DNA of 64,000 nt. Source: Chryseobacterium sp. GTDB lineage: Bacteria > Bacteroidota > Bacteroidia > Flavobacteriales > Weeksellaceae. Below the pieces are notes generated by a model. That model saw only the letters and a program-made list of their open reading frames with translations, searched no databases and was not told the origin of the DNA. The position numbers and the translations under genes were made by a program. Of this stretch, positions 43,074 to 52,528 are shown piece by piece (the stretch's first letter is position 1; every line of letters starts with the position of its first letter). The stretch covers positions 62,001 through 126,000 of the forward strand of contig JAITMC010000026.1 of NCBI GenBank assembly GCA_031277615.1, in the 5' to 3' direction.

Positions 43074-45380
43074 ATGTACCAGGAACTAGAACAGCTGTTT
43101 TTCCGGGGAGAACTCGAACAGTGTATTGCAGAAGGAGAAAAATATCTGTTATCAGACCCTCAGGATGAGGAAGTCTTATTTTTAATGGCCGTTGCCAGCC
43201 ATGATGAGGTTTATGATGAAGGGCATGAAGCCGTTTATCAGGCGATTAAAGAAAAAGTAATCCCATATCTGCGCCGTATTCTGAAAATCAATCCTAATCA
43301 TCAGAAAGCTTTATATAATATGCTGAGTTATCCTTTGGATAACGAATATACTTTAATGCAGATTGCAAGACCTCAAAAACATATTACAGAAGAGAATAAA
43401 GCTGAATTCATCAGCTATGCGGAACGCCTGTTACACAATCCTGACAACAGAGGATATGGCCATGATTTTCTGGTAAAGATCTATGAATCACTTAACGATG
43501 ATGAACAGCTTTTAAAAAGTCTGGACGACGGGATCAGCTATTTCCGTACAGAATCTGCTGAAAGCCGGGAGTGGAGAGATCGCAACGCCTCGTTATTCTG
43601 GATAAAAAAAATCTATTTGCTGGACCGTTCAAAAACAGCGTCTGGGAAAGAACTGACCGATCTTATCGGAAGAGAGCTCAAAACCTTTGTCAGCAGAAAC
43701 GAATATGACTTTATCAACCTGGCAGATATTGCTTTTGAAAACGGAGCCACAGACCTTTCTCTTCAGGTCCTTCTGAAGCTTATCAAAGGAAAAAATACGG
43801 CGGTTTATATCCATGAAAAGCTGGCTGAATGGCGCCAGCGTTTTAACGAACTTATACAAAATGGATATCATCATCCTGATGTGTTGTATTACCAGCTGAT
43901 TATTGAACGCAATTATCCTGAAGAACTCCATCTGGAAGAGGATTTTTATTACAGACATGCTTTGGAAATAATGGAAACCTTTCCCGAACATTTTGCAGGA
44001 TATCATTTTGCCGGAACCTTCCTGTATGAGGCTGGGCGGTATGCTGAAGCAGTTCCTTTACTGGAAAAAGCTTTTCATCTGTCATCCAATGCAACGGCAT
44101 GGAGGCGTAAAACAGAATCACAATACCATCTGGACGGAACCATTCCGACAGAAGCTCCGGAATTTTCAGATGATCCATCAGATATTTATAATGAAGCCGT
44201 TCATTTTGACCATTTTATGGAAGAAAAAGTGGAGGATGACAATGATACAATCAGATTTCTGGAACTGAACCGTAAGGTTTATCAGCGTTCCTATGAAGCG
44301 TTTCAGAAATATTTTGACGAAAATAAATTTGATAGTGATTATTACAATGATCTGCATACCAGAGCGATGTGCTGTAATAATCTGGCCATTAAATACGCGC
44401 TGTCCGGAGATTCATCTGCCATGACGGCTTTGGCTGAAGAGGGTCTTAACTATTCAGAATTCAGAGAGCTTCATCTCGTCCTTATTGACGGATTGCTGGA
44501 TAAAGGAAATCATGACGCTACATTGGCGGCTATGGACACCTATTTTAACCTGTATGATGAAGAGGCTGAGGATACTTACTATAAAAACCTGTATTACCGG
44601 GCCCGCCAGGCAGAAATCAGAGTGGAATTGGATGAGACCGGTTCAAAAGAAGAGGCAGAGGAACTGCTGACATTTTTTTACAGACATACGGAGGGACATC
44701 CTGAAATCAGCGATTATGATTTCCGGGATCTTGAAGCGGCAAAAAGCGTTTTGGAAATCATGATATATCAGGATCTGGAAAAGGAAAACGATCTTACCAG
44801 AACCCGTTATTATGAAGCCATAGCGGAAAACTTTCCCCACGAACCCAACCCGCAATATATTCTGATGCAGATCTATAATGAGCAGGAGAATTATGAAAAA
44901 GTAAATTCAGCAGCCGGACGTTATCTGGAAAATAAAAAAGATTTTATGCTGGATCCTTTTGATCAGGCAAAAAGCTTTTATATGATGGTAAAAAGCTGCT
45001 ATATTCTGGGCCGGTATACAGAAGCAGCAGCTCTGTTTGATCAAAACGATGCTTCCAACGCACAGGCAATGGATCCGGAAGATTATATATTGTGGTTAAG
45101 CTATGGAATCCGGCTACATGCTAAGTCAAATGATAAAAAACGGGTCTTACAGCTGGAAGAAAAATTTTCTGAAATCTATCGGAATGAAGGCTGGGAATAC
45201 GATCAGATGATGGAAGAAATACAATTGGCAAAAGCCCTGGTACTATATCAGGCCGGAGATCTTAAAGAAGCCCATTCCGTGCTGGATCATGTGATGTCAT
45301 TTGACGGCTACGACCCTGTTGCTGATGAGTACAAAAAAATATGGAAAAAACCGGGATTGCTCTCCAGGTTTGGTTTTTAA
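43074..45380 (+). CDS. Large tetratricopeptide-repeat protein
   Basis: 768-residue cytoplasmic protein built of helical repeats. TPR-like units include HFAGYHFAGTFLYEAGRYAE followed by AVPLLEKAFHL, and PNPQYILMQIYNEQENYEKV followed by NSAAGRYLENK. No signal peptide, no catalytic motif. Acidic overall. TPR proteins serve as protein-binding scaffolds. The next gene starts 19 nt later and also ends in TPR-type (Sel1) repeats, so the two form an operon and possibly a complex. Confidence 0.82.
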   Translation: MYQELEQLFFRGELEQCIAEGEKYLLSDPQDEEVLFLMAVASHDEVYDEGHEAVYQAIKEKVIPYLRRILKINPNHQKALYNMLSYPLDNEYTLMQIARPQKHITEENKAEFISYAERLLHNPDNRGYGHDFLVKIYESLNDDEQLLKSLDDGISYFRTESAESREWRDRNASLFWIKKIYLLDRSKTASGKELTDLIGRELKTFVSRNEYDFINLADIAFENGATDLSLQVLLKLIKGKNTAVYIHEKLAEWRQRFNELIQNGYHHPDVLYYQLIIERNYPEELHLEEDFYYRHALEIMETFPEHFAGYHFAGTFLYEAGRYAEAVPLLEKAFHLSSNATAWRRKTESQYHLDGTIPTEAPEFSDDPSDIYNEAVHFDHFMEEKVEDDNDTIRFLELNRKVYQRSYEAFQKYFDENKFDSDYYNDLHTRAMCCNNLAIKYALSGDSSAMTALAEEGLNYSEFRELHLVLIDGLLDKGNHDATLAAMDTYFNLYDEEAEDTYYKNLYYRARQAEIRVELDETGSKEEAEELLTFFYRHTEGHPEISDYDFRDLEAAKSVLEIMIYQDLEKENDLTRTRYYEAIAENFPHEPNPQYILMQIYNEQENYEKVNSAAGRYLENKKDFMLDPFDQAKSFYMMVKSCYILGRYTEAAALFDQNDASNAQAMDPEDYILWLSYGIRLHAKSNDKKRVLQLEEKFSEIYRNEGWEYDQMMEEIQLAKALVLYQAGDLKEAHSVLDHVMSFDGYDPVADEYKKIWKKPGLLSRFGF

Positions 45381-45399
45381 CCCGAAAACTTGAATTATT

Positions 45400-47859
45400 A
45401 TGGCACACCGAATCTATGTATTTAATGCTGATATAAAAAATAACGAAGAATATCCCCATTATTTAGGAGAATGGAACTACGAGATTCCCGCTCTTCTGCT
45501 TCCTTTGTTTTTTGGAAACCCAAAATCAAAAGGGAAGATGATGTATTTTGATAGAGAACAGGGGATTTCCTACCTTAAAACATTTTATCAGCTTCTGGCA
45601 GACCGCTACCAGCTGCATTACAAAAAGGTCTATTATGAACCGGTTAATACCATGTTTGAATTCCTGGAATCGCTTCCCTACGATACCTTTGTGGTGAATG
45701 CCTGGGATGTATTCAATATGAGTGAAGAAAAACATTCCGACCAGGCTAAAGACTGGATTGAAGATATAAAAGAAAAATATCTCATGTATAACAGAGCCGT
45801 TCATAAAATGGATCTTACGGTTTTTGAGCGGGAATTGCTGAGCAGATCAGGCTACACTTCATTTCTGGAAATGCTGGAAACCGACTGGATCAATTATGGT
45901 TTGGGCTACTGGAACGAAGATGCATATAAAGATCATTACGAAACTTTTGAAGAAAACGGACGCTGGGGATTGCAGGATCGTAAGGGAAACGTCCATATTC
46001 CGGCAGTATATGAGGAAATCTATGATTTTAATGAAGAAGGAATTGCGGTCGTTAAGAAAGACGGCCAGTTCGGATATCTTAAAAATGATGGTCACCTGGC
46101 TGTAGAATGCCGGTACCAGGATGCTTTGGAGTCGGTTTTTATCAACGGAAAAAGCTACGGAATTATACAGGATCATGAGCGGTGGGGGATTATTGATCTC
46201 CAGACCGGGGAATTATCCGTTCCCCTTCTTTATGATTCCCTTGAGCTGCTCAATTACAGAGGGCTGTTTAATGCTCAGAAAGACGGTTCGTTCAGATTGA
46301 TTGATGTTTTTAATGAACCTATTGTAAGTGATTATTCAGAATATCCTTTTGAATATGACTATAACCAACTTGTTTTCAGAAAACAGAACGGTACTTCAAA
46401 AAGGGTTTATTATAACCTGGAAGGAATCTGTTTGGGTGAATATCCTGAAGATACGGTTTACCCTGTCGGCAACGGATATTTTTGGGTAAATCCGAATAAA
46501 TTCCAGAAAAAAATCAGCATCATCAGACGTGACGGAAGCTTATTGGATATTGAGATCGACAAAATCCTTGCCTTCGATGATTTTACCGTGCTGGCTTACA
46601 GGAAAGGCAAAAAATGGAGAATCTATGATACCGGAAGCTCGCAGTTCAGGCTCGGAGAATTTGAGATCGAAAATGTGCAGATCGATTCGGTGATTCAGGA
46701 GATGAGAAATACTTTTATTGTTTCTGTTTCAGAAGGAACGGGACTTTATAATGCCCTGGAAGACCGCTGGCTCGTTCCGTTTTCCAGAAAACATAAAAAG
46801 ATAGAATCCTGTGTACAGGAATTATGCAGGATTACCGTTCAGGACGGAATGTTCTATTATGATCATCAAACCGATACCCAAAGTCCGCTGTATGATTACA
46901 TCTGTGAGGCGATAGACTATAATAAACATCTTTTATGTCTTTTCAGGGGAACAGAAATGTTGGTCTTTGATATCAACAGGGAACTGCATAAAGTATCTGA
47001 TTCCGAAATGGGAGCTTTGTATCAGAAAAAATATAACCTCCGCGGAAAAGATCAGAAATATTTTCTTGACTTTTATCAACGCTGGATCGAAAAAACGGGT
47101 CCCGGCCACGAAAAGTATTTCGACAATCAGACGCTGATTGCCAAGGCGGGAGAATATGAGAAAGAGGGCAACATCAAAGAAGCCATAAGACTGTATGAAA
47201 TAGGAGTTGACCGCGGAGATGCCTCTATGATGGTTGATCTCGCATTTATTTTAACCAATGATGAACATCCTGAGTCCTACGATCTTGAGAAAGGACTTTC
47301 TCTGTATCAAAAGGCTGCCCGTCAGAATGAGCCTTACGCCTGGAACAATCTGGGCTATCATTATCAGAACGGGATCGGCTATCCACAACATATGGGAAAA
47401 GCATTGGAATGTTATACCAAAGCCGCAGAACTTGGAAACGGTACGGCACTCGGTAATCTGGGAGATATCTATTTTTATGGAAAGTACGCAGAGCAGAATT
47501 ATGATCTGGCCCTTGACTACTACAAAAAAGCAGAAAAGAAATACTGCTTCAAAAGAGAGAATATCTCAGAAATCTATTATCAGAAAAGAGATTATGCCAA
47601 TTTACAACGGTATCTGAGGCAGGATCATGATGGCACCTATTCCCATATTTATTATGGTATACTCTACGATCATGGATTCGGCGTAAAACAAAGTTCAAAA
47701 AAAGCCATCAGGTATTATGAAGATGCGATGGGATATATGAACTATTTCTACGCTTTGGAAAGGCTGTTGCATTATTATAAGGACGATCCCGATTTTGCCG
47801 ATCCCGAAAAATATAAACAGTGGAAGCAGTATGGAGAAGAAAATGATATGGGATTGTAA
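45400..47859 (+). CDS. WG-repeat and Sel1-repeat protein
   Basis: 819-residue protein with three parts. Residues 1-170 are unrecognised. Residues 180-500 contain WG (KWG) beta repeats such as ENGRWGLQDRKGNVHIPAVY, VKKDGQFGYLKNDGHLAVEC and HERWGIIDLQTGEL. Residues 570-800 are Sel1-like TPRs (YDLEKGLSLYQKAARQNEPY, AWNNLGYHYQNGIGYPQHMG, KALECYTKAAELGNGTALGN). Both modules bind proteins; no enzyme domain is seen. Co-transcribed with the TPR gene (19-nt gap). A long imperfect hairpin follows the stop. Confidence 0.88.
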   Translation: MAHRIYVFNADIKNNEEYPHYLGEWNYEIPALLLPLFFGNPKSKGKMMYFDREQGISYLKTFYQLLADRYQLHYKKVYYEPVNTMFEFLESLPYDTFVVNAWDVFNMSEEKHSDQAKDWIEDIKEKYLMYNRAVHKMDLTVFERELLSRSGYTSFLEMLETDWINYGLGYWNEDAYKDHYETFEENGRWGLQDRKGNVHIPAVYEEIYDFNEEGIAVVKKDGQFGYLKNDGHLAVECRYQDALESVFINGKSYGIIQDHERWGIIDLQTGELSVPLLYDSLELLNYRGLFNAQKDGSFRLIDVFNEPIVSDYSEYPFEYDYNQLVFRKQNGTSKRVYYNLEGICLGEYPEDTVYPVGNGYFWVNPNKFQKKISIIRRDGSLLDIEIDKILAFDDFTVLAYRKGKKWRIYDTGSSQFRLGEFEIENVQIDSVIQEMRNTFIVSVSEGTGLYNALEDRWLVPFSRKHKKIESCVQELCRITVQDGMFYYDHQTDTQSPLYDYICEAIDYNKHLLCLFRGTEMLVFDINRELHKVSDSEMGALYQKKYNLRGKDQKYFLDFYQRWIEKTGPGHEKYFDNQTLIAKAGEYEKEGNIKEAIRLYEIGVDRGDASMMVDLAFILTNDEHPESYDLEKGLSLYQKAARQNEPYAWNNLGYHYQNGIGYPQHMGKALECYTKAAELGNGTALGNLGDIYFYGKYAEQNYDLALDYYKKAEKKYCFKRENISEIYYQKRDYANLQRYLRQDHDGTYSHIYYGILYDHGFGVKQSSKKAIRYYEDAMGYMNYFYALERLLHYYKDDPDFADPEKYKQWKQYGEENDMGL

Positions 47860-47881
47860 AATATAACATAAAACATTCAAA

Positions 47882-47938
47882 GTAAATCATTAAGGACTTT
47901 TTATTGATTGTGTTTCTTGAAAGTTCTTAATGGTTTAC
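47882..47938. repeat. Imperfect 19-bp inverted repeat, possible terminator
   Basis: GTAAATCATTAAGGACTTT (47882-47900) pairs with AAAGTTCTTAATGGTTTAC (47920-47938) with 17 of 19 positions matching across a 19-nt loop. It lacks a clean T tail, so a palindromic repeat element is as likely as a terminator. Confidence 0.65.
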
Positions 47939-47990
47939 AATAAACATTTATTAATCACCCTCAAACTATTGTTTTTAAAGTTTAAAATAA

Positions 47991-47998
47991 TAGCTTTG
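47991..47998 (+). promoter_or_regulatory. Promoter of the small membrane protein gene
   Basis: TAGCTTTG with TTG (47969-47971) 19 nt upstream: the best two-part Bacteroidota promoter in the window. Confidence 0.65.
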
Positions 47999-48017
47999 AT
48001 ATAAATTTATTGAACAC

Positions 48018-48218
48018 GTGACCATATACCTATTTCTGTTCTTTTCGGTCTTTCTTTTCGGTGGAATTTCCTATCTGGTAATGTTGTTTTTCAAACGCTG
48101 GACGCAGAAAAGCAAGTATGAAACGCTTTGGAATACACTGGTTTTCATCGCATCATTCGCTTTGATCCTGTTTGTCGGAGGATTTATCCTGATCAGCAAC
48201 CTGAGTTTCGAGCGTTAA
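48018..48218 (+). CDS. Small two-helix membrane protein
   Basis: 66-residue protein with GTG start, 20 nt after a well-spaced promoter. Two hydrophobic helices (about 3-24 and 40-62) flank a basic loop (KRWTQKSKYE). No family is recognised. Its last 66 nt overlap the end of the convergent DUF2306 gene on the other strand, so only part of the frame is free of antisense constraint. Reality is supported mainly by the promoter and by the regular membrane pattern. Confidence 0.55.
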   Translation: MTIYLFLFFSVFLFGGISYLVMLFFKRWTQKSKYETLWNTLVFIASFALILFVGGFILISNLSFER

Positions 48219-48854
48219 TTTTCCTGTATTTTTAATGACTAAAAAAGCCGCTGAAAGATTAATAATCAGGGAAGCCCATACATTGATGCCGTAAAAAAGC
48301 TCATAATCATGGACTTCATCATGGTAAAAAAGGTTTTTAATAATCCTGAAGGTAATCGCAGTGGTAGTCACTGCATAACTCAGAATCATAGAATTCCTGT
48401 GGCTGGTGATGTTTCCTTTTTTAATGGAAAAAACCGCAGCAACCGTAAAATAAGCCCAGAGGACATCCTGCAGGAGAAATCCGGTAATCCCTGTGATACC
48501 GCCATTGGAAAACAGTCCTAGTACAAAACATGCCGGCACATTGATGATCAGGATATTATAAACATATACTTTACCAATGAGCCTGTGCAGCTTTCTGTTT
48601 TCCTTTAGAAACCGTTCAGAAAACTGCGTTAAACCGGCCAGCAGGCACAGCGTTATCGAAAAAATATGGATATAGAAAAAAGCCATCCAGTACGGGTTAC
48701 TCACTACCTGTTGCTTAAACAGCAGAAATCCCACATTTTTTTCTAATCCTGTATATTGGAAAATCGTTTTCAGCATAAGAATACTGAACATCATAACGGA
48801 AAAGACTGCCAGTATTTTAACGGCTTTTATTCCAACAGATTTTGTTATCCCCAT
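48153..48854 (-). CDS. DUF2306 family membrane protein
   Basis: 233-residue integral membrane protein with about six or seven helices. The segment KENRKLHRLIGKVYVYNILIINVPACFVLG (histidine and arginine before a helix) and HRNSMILSYAVTTTAITFR match DUF2306, whose conserved histidines suggest heme or metal contacts; function is unknown. The last 30 residues are hydrophilic. The start overlaps the end of the DUF2750 gene by 10 nt. Last gene of an eight-gene minus-strand run. Confidence 0.85.
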   Translation of the reverse strand: MGITKSVGIKAVKILAVFSVMMFSILMLKTIFQYTGLEKNVGFLLFKQQVVSNPYWMAFFYIHIFSITLCLLAGLTQFSERFLKENRKLHRLIGKVYVYNILIINVPACFVLGLFSNGGITGITGFLLQDVLWAYFTVAAVFSIKKGNITSHRNSMILSYAVTTTAITFRIIKNLFYHDEVHDYELFYGINVWASLIINLSAAFLVIKNTGKLTLETQVADQDKSSDKQDQSE

Positions 48855-49321
48855 GGGTAAGTCAGATCTTCCAGAATTTCTCTTATCTGAGCTTCCAGAT
48901 CATCAATACTTTCAAACTTACGGAGTGACAGGGTTTTTCCGGTTCGCTTAAGCTCCTCAATAATCTGAAGGATCACCTCAAGAGGCTCGGCTTCATATCC
49001 GAATAAATTGCTGTCGAAATCCGTTCCCACAACCAATCCGTCCTGATTCATTCCCAGGCACCAGTTTTCCATAAAATCATTTAAAGCCAGTTCAGAAACT
49101 TCATAATGCTCCCATTCCTGACCAATGCAGGATTTTGCCCTTGCCTCATCAGACCAGAAGCAGATAATCTGTACAGGTTCTCCGTCTTCATATTCAAGTT
49201 CGTTGGAATAGGAAATGGCAAATCCCGTCTCATCTTTTAAAGCGTAAACAATTTCAGTTTCGCAAACTTTTCGGATAAAATCTTTATGACGGTTTTCTAC
49301 CGTGATGTGGTCTTGTAGCAT
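48845..49321 (-). CDS. DUF2750 domain protein
   Basis: 158-residue cytoplasmic protein of the DUF2750 group: VCETEIVYALKDETGFA, FWSDEARAKSCIGQEWEHYE, and the acidic GMNQDGLVVGTDFDSNLFGYEAEP. Function unknown. An alpha/beta extension of about 30 residues (LRKFESIDDLEAQIREILED) closes the protein. It starts 14 nt after the preceding gene's stop and overlaps the DUF2306 gene by 10 nt. Confidence 0.83.
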   Translation of the reverse strand: MLQDHITVENRHKDFIRKVCETEIVYALKDETGFAISYSNELEYEDGEPVQIICFWSDEARAKSCIGQEWEHYEVSELALNDFMENWCLGMNQDGLVVGTDFDSNLFGYEAEPLEVILQIIEELKRTGKTLSLRKFESIDDLEAQIREILEDLTYPWG

Positions 49322-49335
49322 GTGTGTGTTGTAAT

Positions 49336-49986
49336 TTAGGAAATATACTGTTTTCCGGAAACATACAGATCAAAATCAACAGATAAATTTAAGTCCGCCA
49401 GTTGTTTTATATTGTTTTTTGATAGGAAAGGACCTCCTAATAATCCGTTTCCATTGTGAAAATCAATCAAAACCTGAATGGTTGTCTCCGCAAGTTGAGA
49501 CAGCTGTATGATTCCGTTCCTGTCTTTTTGAAGTTTAGAAAGGAATGCTTCCATCTTTTTTTCAAAACGATCCGGTTTTTTATCTGATTCAATTTTAATA
49601 CCGCTAAAATGATAGCTCCCAGTCTGAGATTTCTTCTGATCACCTTTATTCCAGCTTTCGGAAATTTCTAATAGAGTCATTTTTTTGAGCTCTGAACAGT
49701 TCATATTTTCAGAAATTGCTTTGAAATAAATTAAAATCTGAGGTTCAGTAGAGATTCCTGTAATTTCTTTCTTTTCTGAATTGATGTAAAAGGTCAGATA
49801 AAAGCTTTCATTAAGTAATGGCACATAAACCGTCTGTTCATCATGATCAGACGTTATATTTTCAATCTGAATACTATCATCCTTATTATAAAGAGGAGAG
49901 TGAAGTTCTGAAATCTGTTCTGTAAATCCCCAGCTTTTATGGATTAATTCATTTTGAATGAGTTCTGCTATTTCTTTTTCGGTCAT
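49336..49986 (-). CDS. Hypothetical protein
   Basis: 216-residue soluble protein without a recognised domain. Strongly charged, with helix-forming termini (EKEIAELIQNELIHKSWGFT) and a segment FEKKMEAFLSKLQKDRNGI. It lies in the middle of the minus-strand run, 53 nt after the NUDIX gene, where a weak internal promoter cannot be excluded. Composition is like the neighbours. Confidence 0.75.
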   Translation of the reverse strand: MTEKEIAELIQNELIHKSWGFTEQISELHSPLYNKDDSIQIENITSDHDEQTVYVPLLNESFYLTFYINSEKKEITGISTEPQILIYFKAISENMNCSELKKMTLLEISESWNKGDQKKSQTGSYHFSGIKIESDKKPDRFEKKMEAFLSKLQKDRNGIIQLSQLAETTIQVLIDFHNGNGLLGGPFLSKNNIKQLADLNLSVDFDLYVSGKQYIS

Positions 49987-50039
49987 ATTTCTTATCAGTA
50001 ATTGGAATAAAGCTCAATAATAATCTCATCTAAAAATGG

Positions 50040-50621
50040 TTATAATATTCCCTTAATTCTAAGATGCTGAAGCAGCATAATTGTTTTGGCATCTTTAATC
50101 TCACCGCGGTCTATCATAGCCAGTGCCTCTTCAAAAGGAAGTTCAAGAACTTCAATGTGTTCACCTTCCTCTTCCAGTCCGCCTCCGTCTGCTATTTTCA
50201 TATCCTGGGAATATTCGGCAATGAAAAAATGCAGGATTTCAGTAACAGAACCCGGCGACATATAAGCTTCAAATATCTTTTCGGCATTGGAAATTTTATA
50301 TCCGGTTTCTTCTTCCGTTTCTCTCTTGATGCACTCTTCAGGGTGGTCATTATCCAGAAGTCCGGCACAGGCCTCAATAAGCATTCCGTCCTGGTTTCCG
50401 TTGATGAAGGTAGGAAGTCTGAACTGCCGGGTTAAAATCACTGTTTTCAGATCCTTTTGATAAAGCAGGATAACGGCTCCGTTTCCGCGGTCATAAGCTT
50501 CTCTGCTCTGGCTTTCCGTGCTGCCGTCTTTTTTTGAAATGGAATAGGTTAATTTTTTTAAAGTATACCAGTTATCAGAAAGAATTTCTGTTTTGGTGAT
50601 ATTCACATGAGGAGTATACAT
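50040..50621 (-). CDS. NUDIX hydrolase, NudK (GDP-mannose pyrophosphatase)-like
   Basis: 193-residue NUDIX enzyme. The box [20 protein letters not shown] continues into GYKI and keeps the GxnE..REUxEExGU residues that bind Mg. The N-terminal strand region [24 protein letters not shown] and the later [15 protein letters not shown] are typical of the NudK/ADP-sugar pyrophosphatase branch, so GDP-mannose or ADP-ribose are likely substrates. Located 18 nt after the epimerase gene in the operon. Confidence 0.9.
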   Translation of the reverse strand: MYTPHVNITKTEILSDNWYTLKKLTYSISKKDGSTESQSREAYDRGNGAVILLYQKDLKTVILTRQFRLPTFINGNQDGMLIEACAGLLDNDHPEECIKRETEEETGYKISNAEKIFEAYMSPGSVTEILHFFIAEYSQDMKIADGGGLEEEGEHIEVLELPFEEALAMIDRGEIKDAKTIMLLQHLRIKGIL

Positions 50622-50639
50622 AAATAATTGTGTAGTTTT

Positions 50640-51557
50640 TTAGTTGTTTTTAGGGTGGATTAACAGGTTTTCCAGGGCTTTTTTAAGATCAGGAAATCTG
50701 AAAACAAATCCCGTATCCTGTATTTTTTGAGAAGAAGCTCTTGAACCTTTCAGTAGGGCATCTGCCAGTTCACCGAACATCAGTTTCAAAACAAATGAAG
50801 GAACATTAGGCATAAATAAAGGCTTGTGAAGCACTTCTGCAATTTTGCGGGTTAAATTTTCATTCGTGGTATGTTGGGGAGCAACGGCATTGTAGGCACC
50901 ATCCATCTCAGGATTTTTCAAAGCCGCTTCATAGATGGCGCAGATATCATCAATATGAATCCACGGCATATATTGCTTTCCACTGCCTAAAGCCGATCCT
51001 ATACCATATTGTATGGTGGGAACCATTTTTTTGAGGGCGCCGTCTTTCCCGGAAAGTACGACTGCTGTTCTTATTTTTACCACTCTTTCCGCCAGAAGCT
51101 GTTCTTTAAAATCATCCGCGGCTCTTTCCCACAAAACCACCACTTCGCTCAGGAAGTCATTGCCGGGCATATCCTCTTCAGTATAGATCTTTTCGGTAGT
51201 TTCTGTACCATAAAAATTGATTCCGGAAGCCGAAATAAAAGATTTCAATCTCATATTTTTCTTTCTTACTGTATCCAGCAGAAGCTTTGCCGAATCTACA
51301 CGGCTGGAGATTAGCTCCTCCTTTCGTTCCCGGGTCCATCTTTTTTCGGAGATATTGGCCCCTGCCAGGTGAATGATATGGGAAACCCCTTCCAAAGCCG
51401 ATTCATCAATCGTTCCCTTTTTTATATCCCATTCAAACTCATGGTCATGTTTCTTTTTTCTCGTCAGGAATCTTAACTCGAATTCATTTCCTGTTTTTTT
51501 GGACAGCTCTTTTGCAACCATACCTCCGGCGCCTGTGATCAGAACAATTTCTTTCAT
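50640..51557 (-). CDS. TIGR01777 family epimerase-like protein
   Basis: 305-residue extended SDR of the SulA/YfcH (TIGR01777) group: N-terminal ITGAGGMVAKEL Rossmann loop, HLAGANISEKRWTRERKEEL (family signature), SASGINFYG, and the C-terminal DUF1731 segment with VPSFVLKLMFGELADALLKGSRASS. Enzymatic reaction is unknown for the family. In line with the other genes of the run, it starts 21 nt after the zinc-ribbon gene. Confidence 0.92.
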   Translation of the reverse strand: MKEIVLITGAGGMVAKELSKKTGNEFELRFLTRKKKHDHEFEWDIKKGTIDESALEGVSHIIHLAGANISEKRWTRERKEELISSRVDSAKLLLDTVRKKNMRLKSFISASGINFYGTETTEKIYTEEDMPGNDFLSEVVVLWERAADDFKEQLLAERVVKIRTAVVLSGKDGALKKMVPTIQYGIGSALGSGKQYMPWIHIDDICAIYEAALKNPEMDGAYNAVAPQHTTNENLTRKIAEVLHKPLFMPNVPSFVLKLMFGELADALLKGSRASSQKIQDTGFVFRFPDLKKALENLLIHPKNN

Positions 51558-51578
51558 ACTTACTTAATTAATAAGGAA

Positions 51579-51923
51579 TTAATTTTGGTTCCTGACGATC
51601 AGGATAAAGTCATCTTCCAGGAATTTATAGCCATAATCATAAATAAACCGGTATTCAGCACCATTTTTATAAACCTTCAGGTTGGTGAAAAAATCAAAAT
51701 CAAACCCCAGAGCATCTAATTTGGACCGGGCAATTTTTGCTTTTCCTTCTGTATTGAATTCTACAAGAATACGGTAATTCTTACGGAGCTTGTTGTTGAC
51801 ATTCCGCATCAGATTGTTGGAGTCTTTGTTCTGCTTATTGTTGTAGGCATTCCGGCAGGCATCGTTGCAAAACTTTTTATCAGCCCTTCCGATAATCTTT
51901 TCGCCGCATTCAAGACAGTTCAT
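51579..51923 (-). CDS. Small zinc-ribbon protein (DUF2116-like)
   Basis: 114-residue protein beginning MNCLECGEKIIGRADKKFC and continuing NDACRNAYNN; the C-x2-C...C-x3-C cysteines form a treble-clef/zinc ribbon. The rest (LRKNYRILVEFNTEGKAKIA, LDALGFDFDFFTNLKVYKN) is an alpha/beta domain common in flavobacterial proteins with this ribbon. Nucleic-acid or protein binding is likely, but unproven. It lies 5 nt after the HPP gene. Confidence 0.85.
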   Translation of the reverse strand: MNCLECGEKIIGRADKKFCNDACRNAYNNKQNKDSNNLMRNVNNKLRKNYRILVEFNTEGKAKIARSKLDALGFDFDFFTNLKVYKNGAEYRFIYDYGYKFLEDDFILIVRNQN

Positions 51924-51928
51924 ACGTT

Positions 51929-52528
51929 TTATTTTATCATTTTATGATGACTGAATCTTTTCCTTAGCAGCCTTTTAAACCTGCTGTGGGAAGGGTAGCT
52001 TCGGTTGGGCGTTATATTGTTGAAAAATAAAGCCACAATGAGCAGGATAATACACCCTGATAAAACAGGGGAGATAACGTACCAGTAGCCCAGCTCAGGA
52101 ATTTTTCCTGTAGAACTCACGGCAATCAGGGCAGTTGCGCCGCCCGGTGGATGCAGCGTTTTGGTATACTGCATCAGAACAATGGAAAAAGCCACCGCTA
52201 AAGGTGCCGAAAGCCAGATAATATCGGGAACAATTTTATAAACCGTAACGCCCACAAGTGCTGAAAAAACATGGCCTCCCACCAGATTTCTGGGCTGGGC
52301 CAGAGGACTCTGTATAGCTCCGTAAATCAGAACACTGGAGGCCCCGAAAGAACCGATCAGAAATATATTTTCAGTTTCCGTCAACGAATGCGACTGGATA
52401 AAAGCAATAATCCCGATCCCGAAAAATGCGCCCAGAAATGACCAGAAATGCTCCTTATAATCAACAAGCGTTTCTTTATAGATCACATATTTTGAAACCC
52501 TGAATGTTCTTTTTATCGTCTTCTTCAT
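51929..52528 (-). CDS. HPP family membrane protein
   Basis: 199-residue membrane protein with four or five helices and the family's HPPGGATALIAVSS motif (residues about 125-138). HPP proteins have been linked to nitrite transport in plastids and cyanobacteria; the transported molecule here is unknown. The N-terminus carries a basic stretch and the C-terminus a very basic tail (RFKRLLRKRFSHHK). Starts directly at the stop of the arginase-like gene, with no gap. Confidence 0.9.
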   Translation of the reverse strand: MKKTIKRTFRVSKYVIYKETLVDYKEHFWSFLGAFFGIGIIAFIQSHSLTETENIFLIGSFGASSVLIYGAIQSPLAQPRNLVGGHVFSALVGVTVYKIVPDIIWLSAPLAVAFSIVLMQYTKTLHPPGGATALIAVSSTGKIPELGYWYVISPVLSGCIILLIVALFFNNITPNRSYPSHSRFKRLLRKRFSHHKMIK

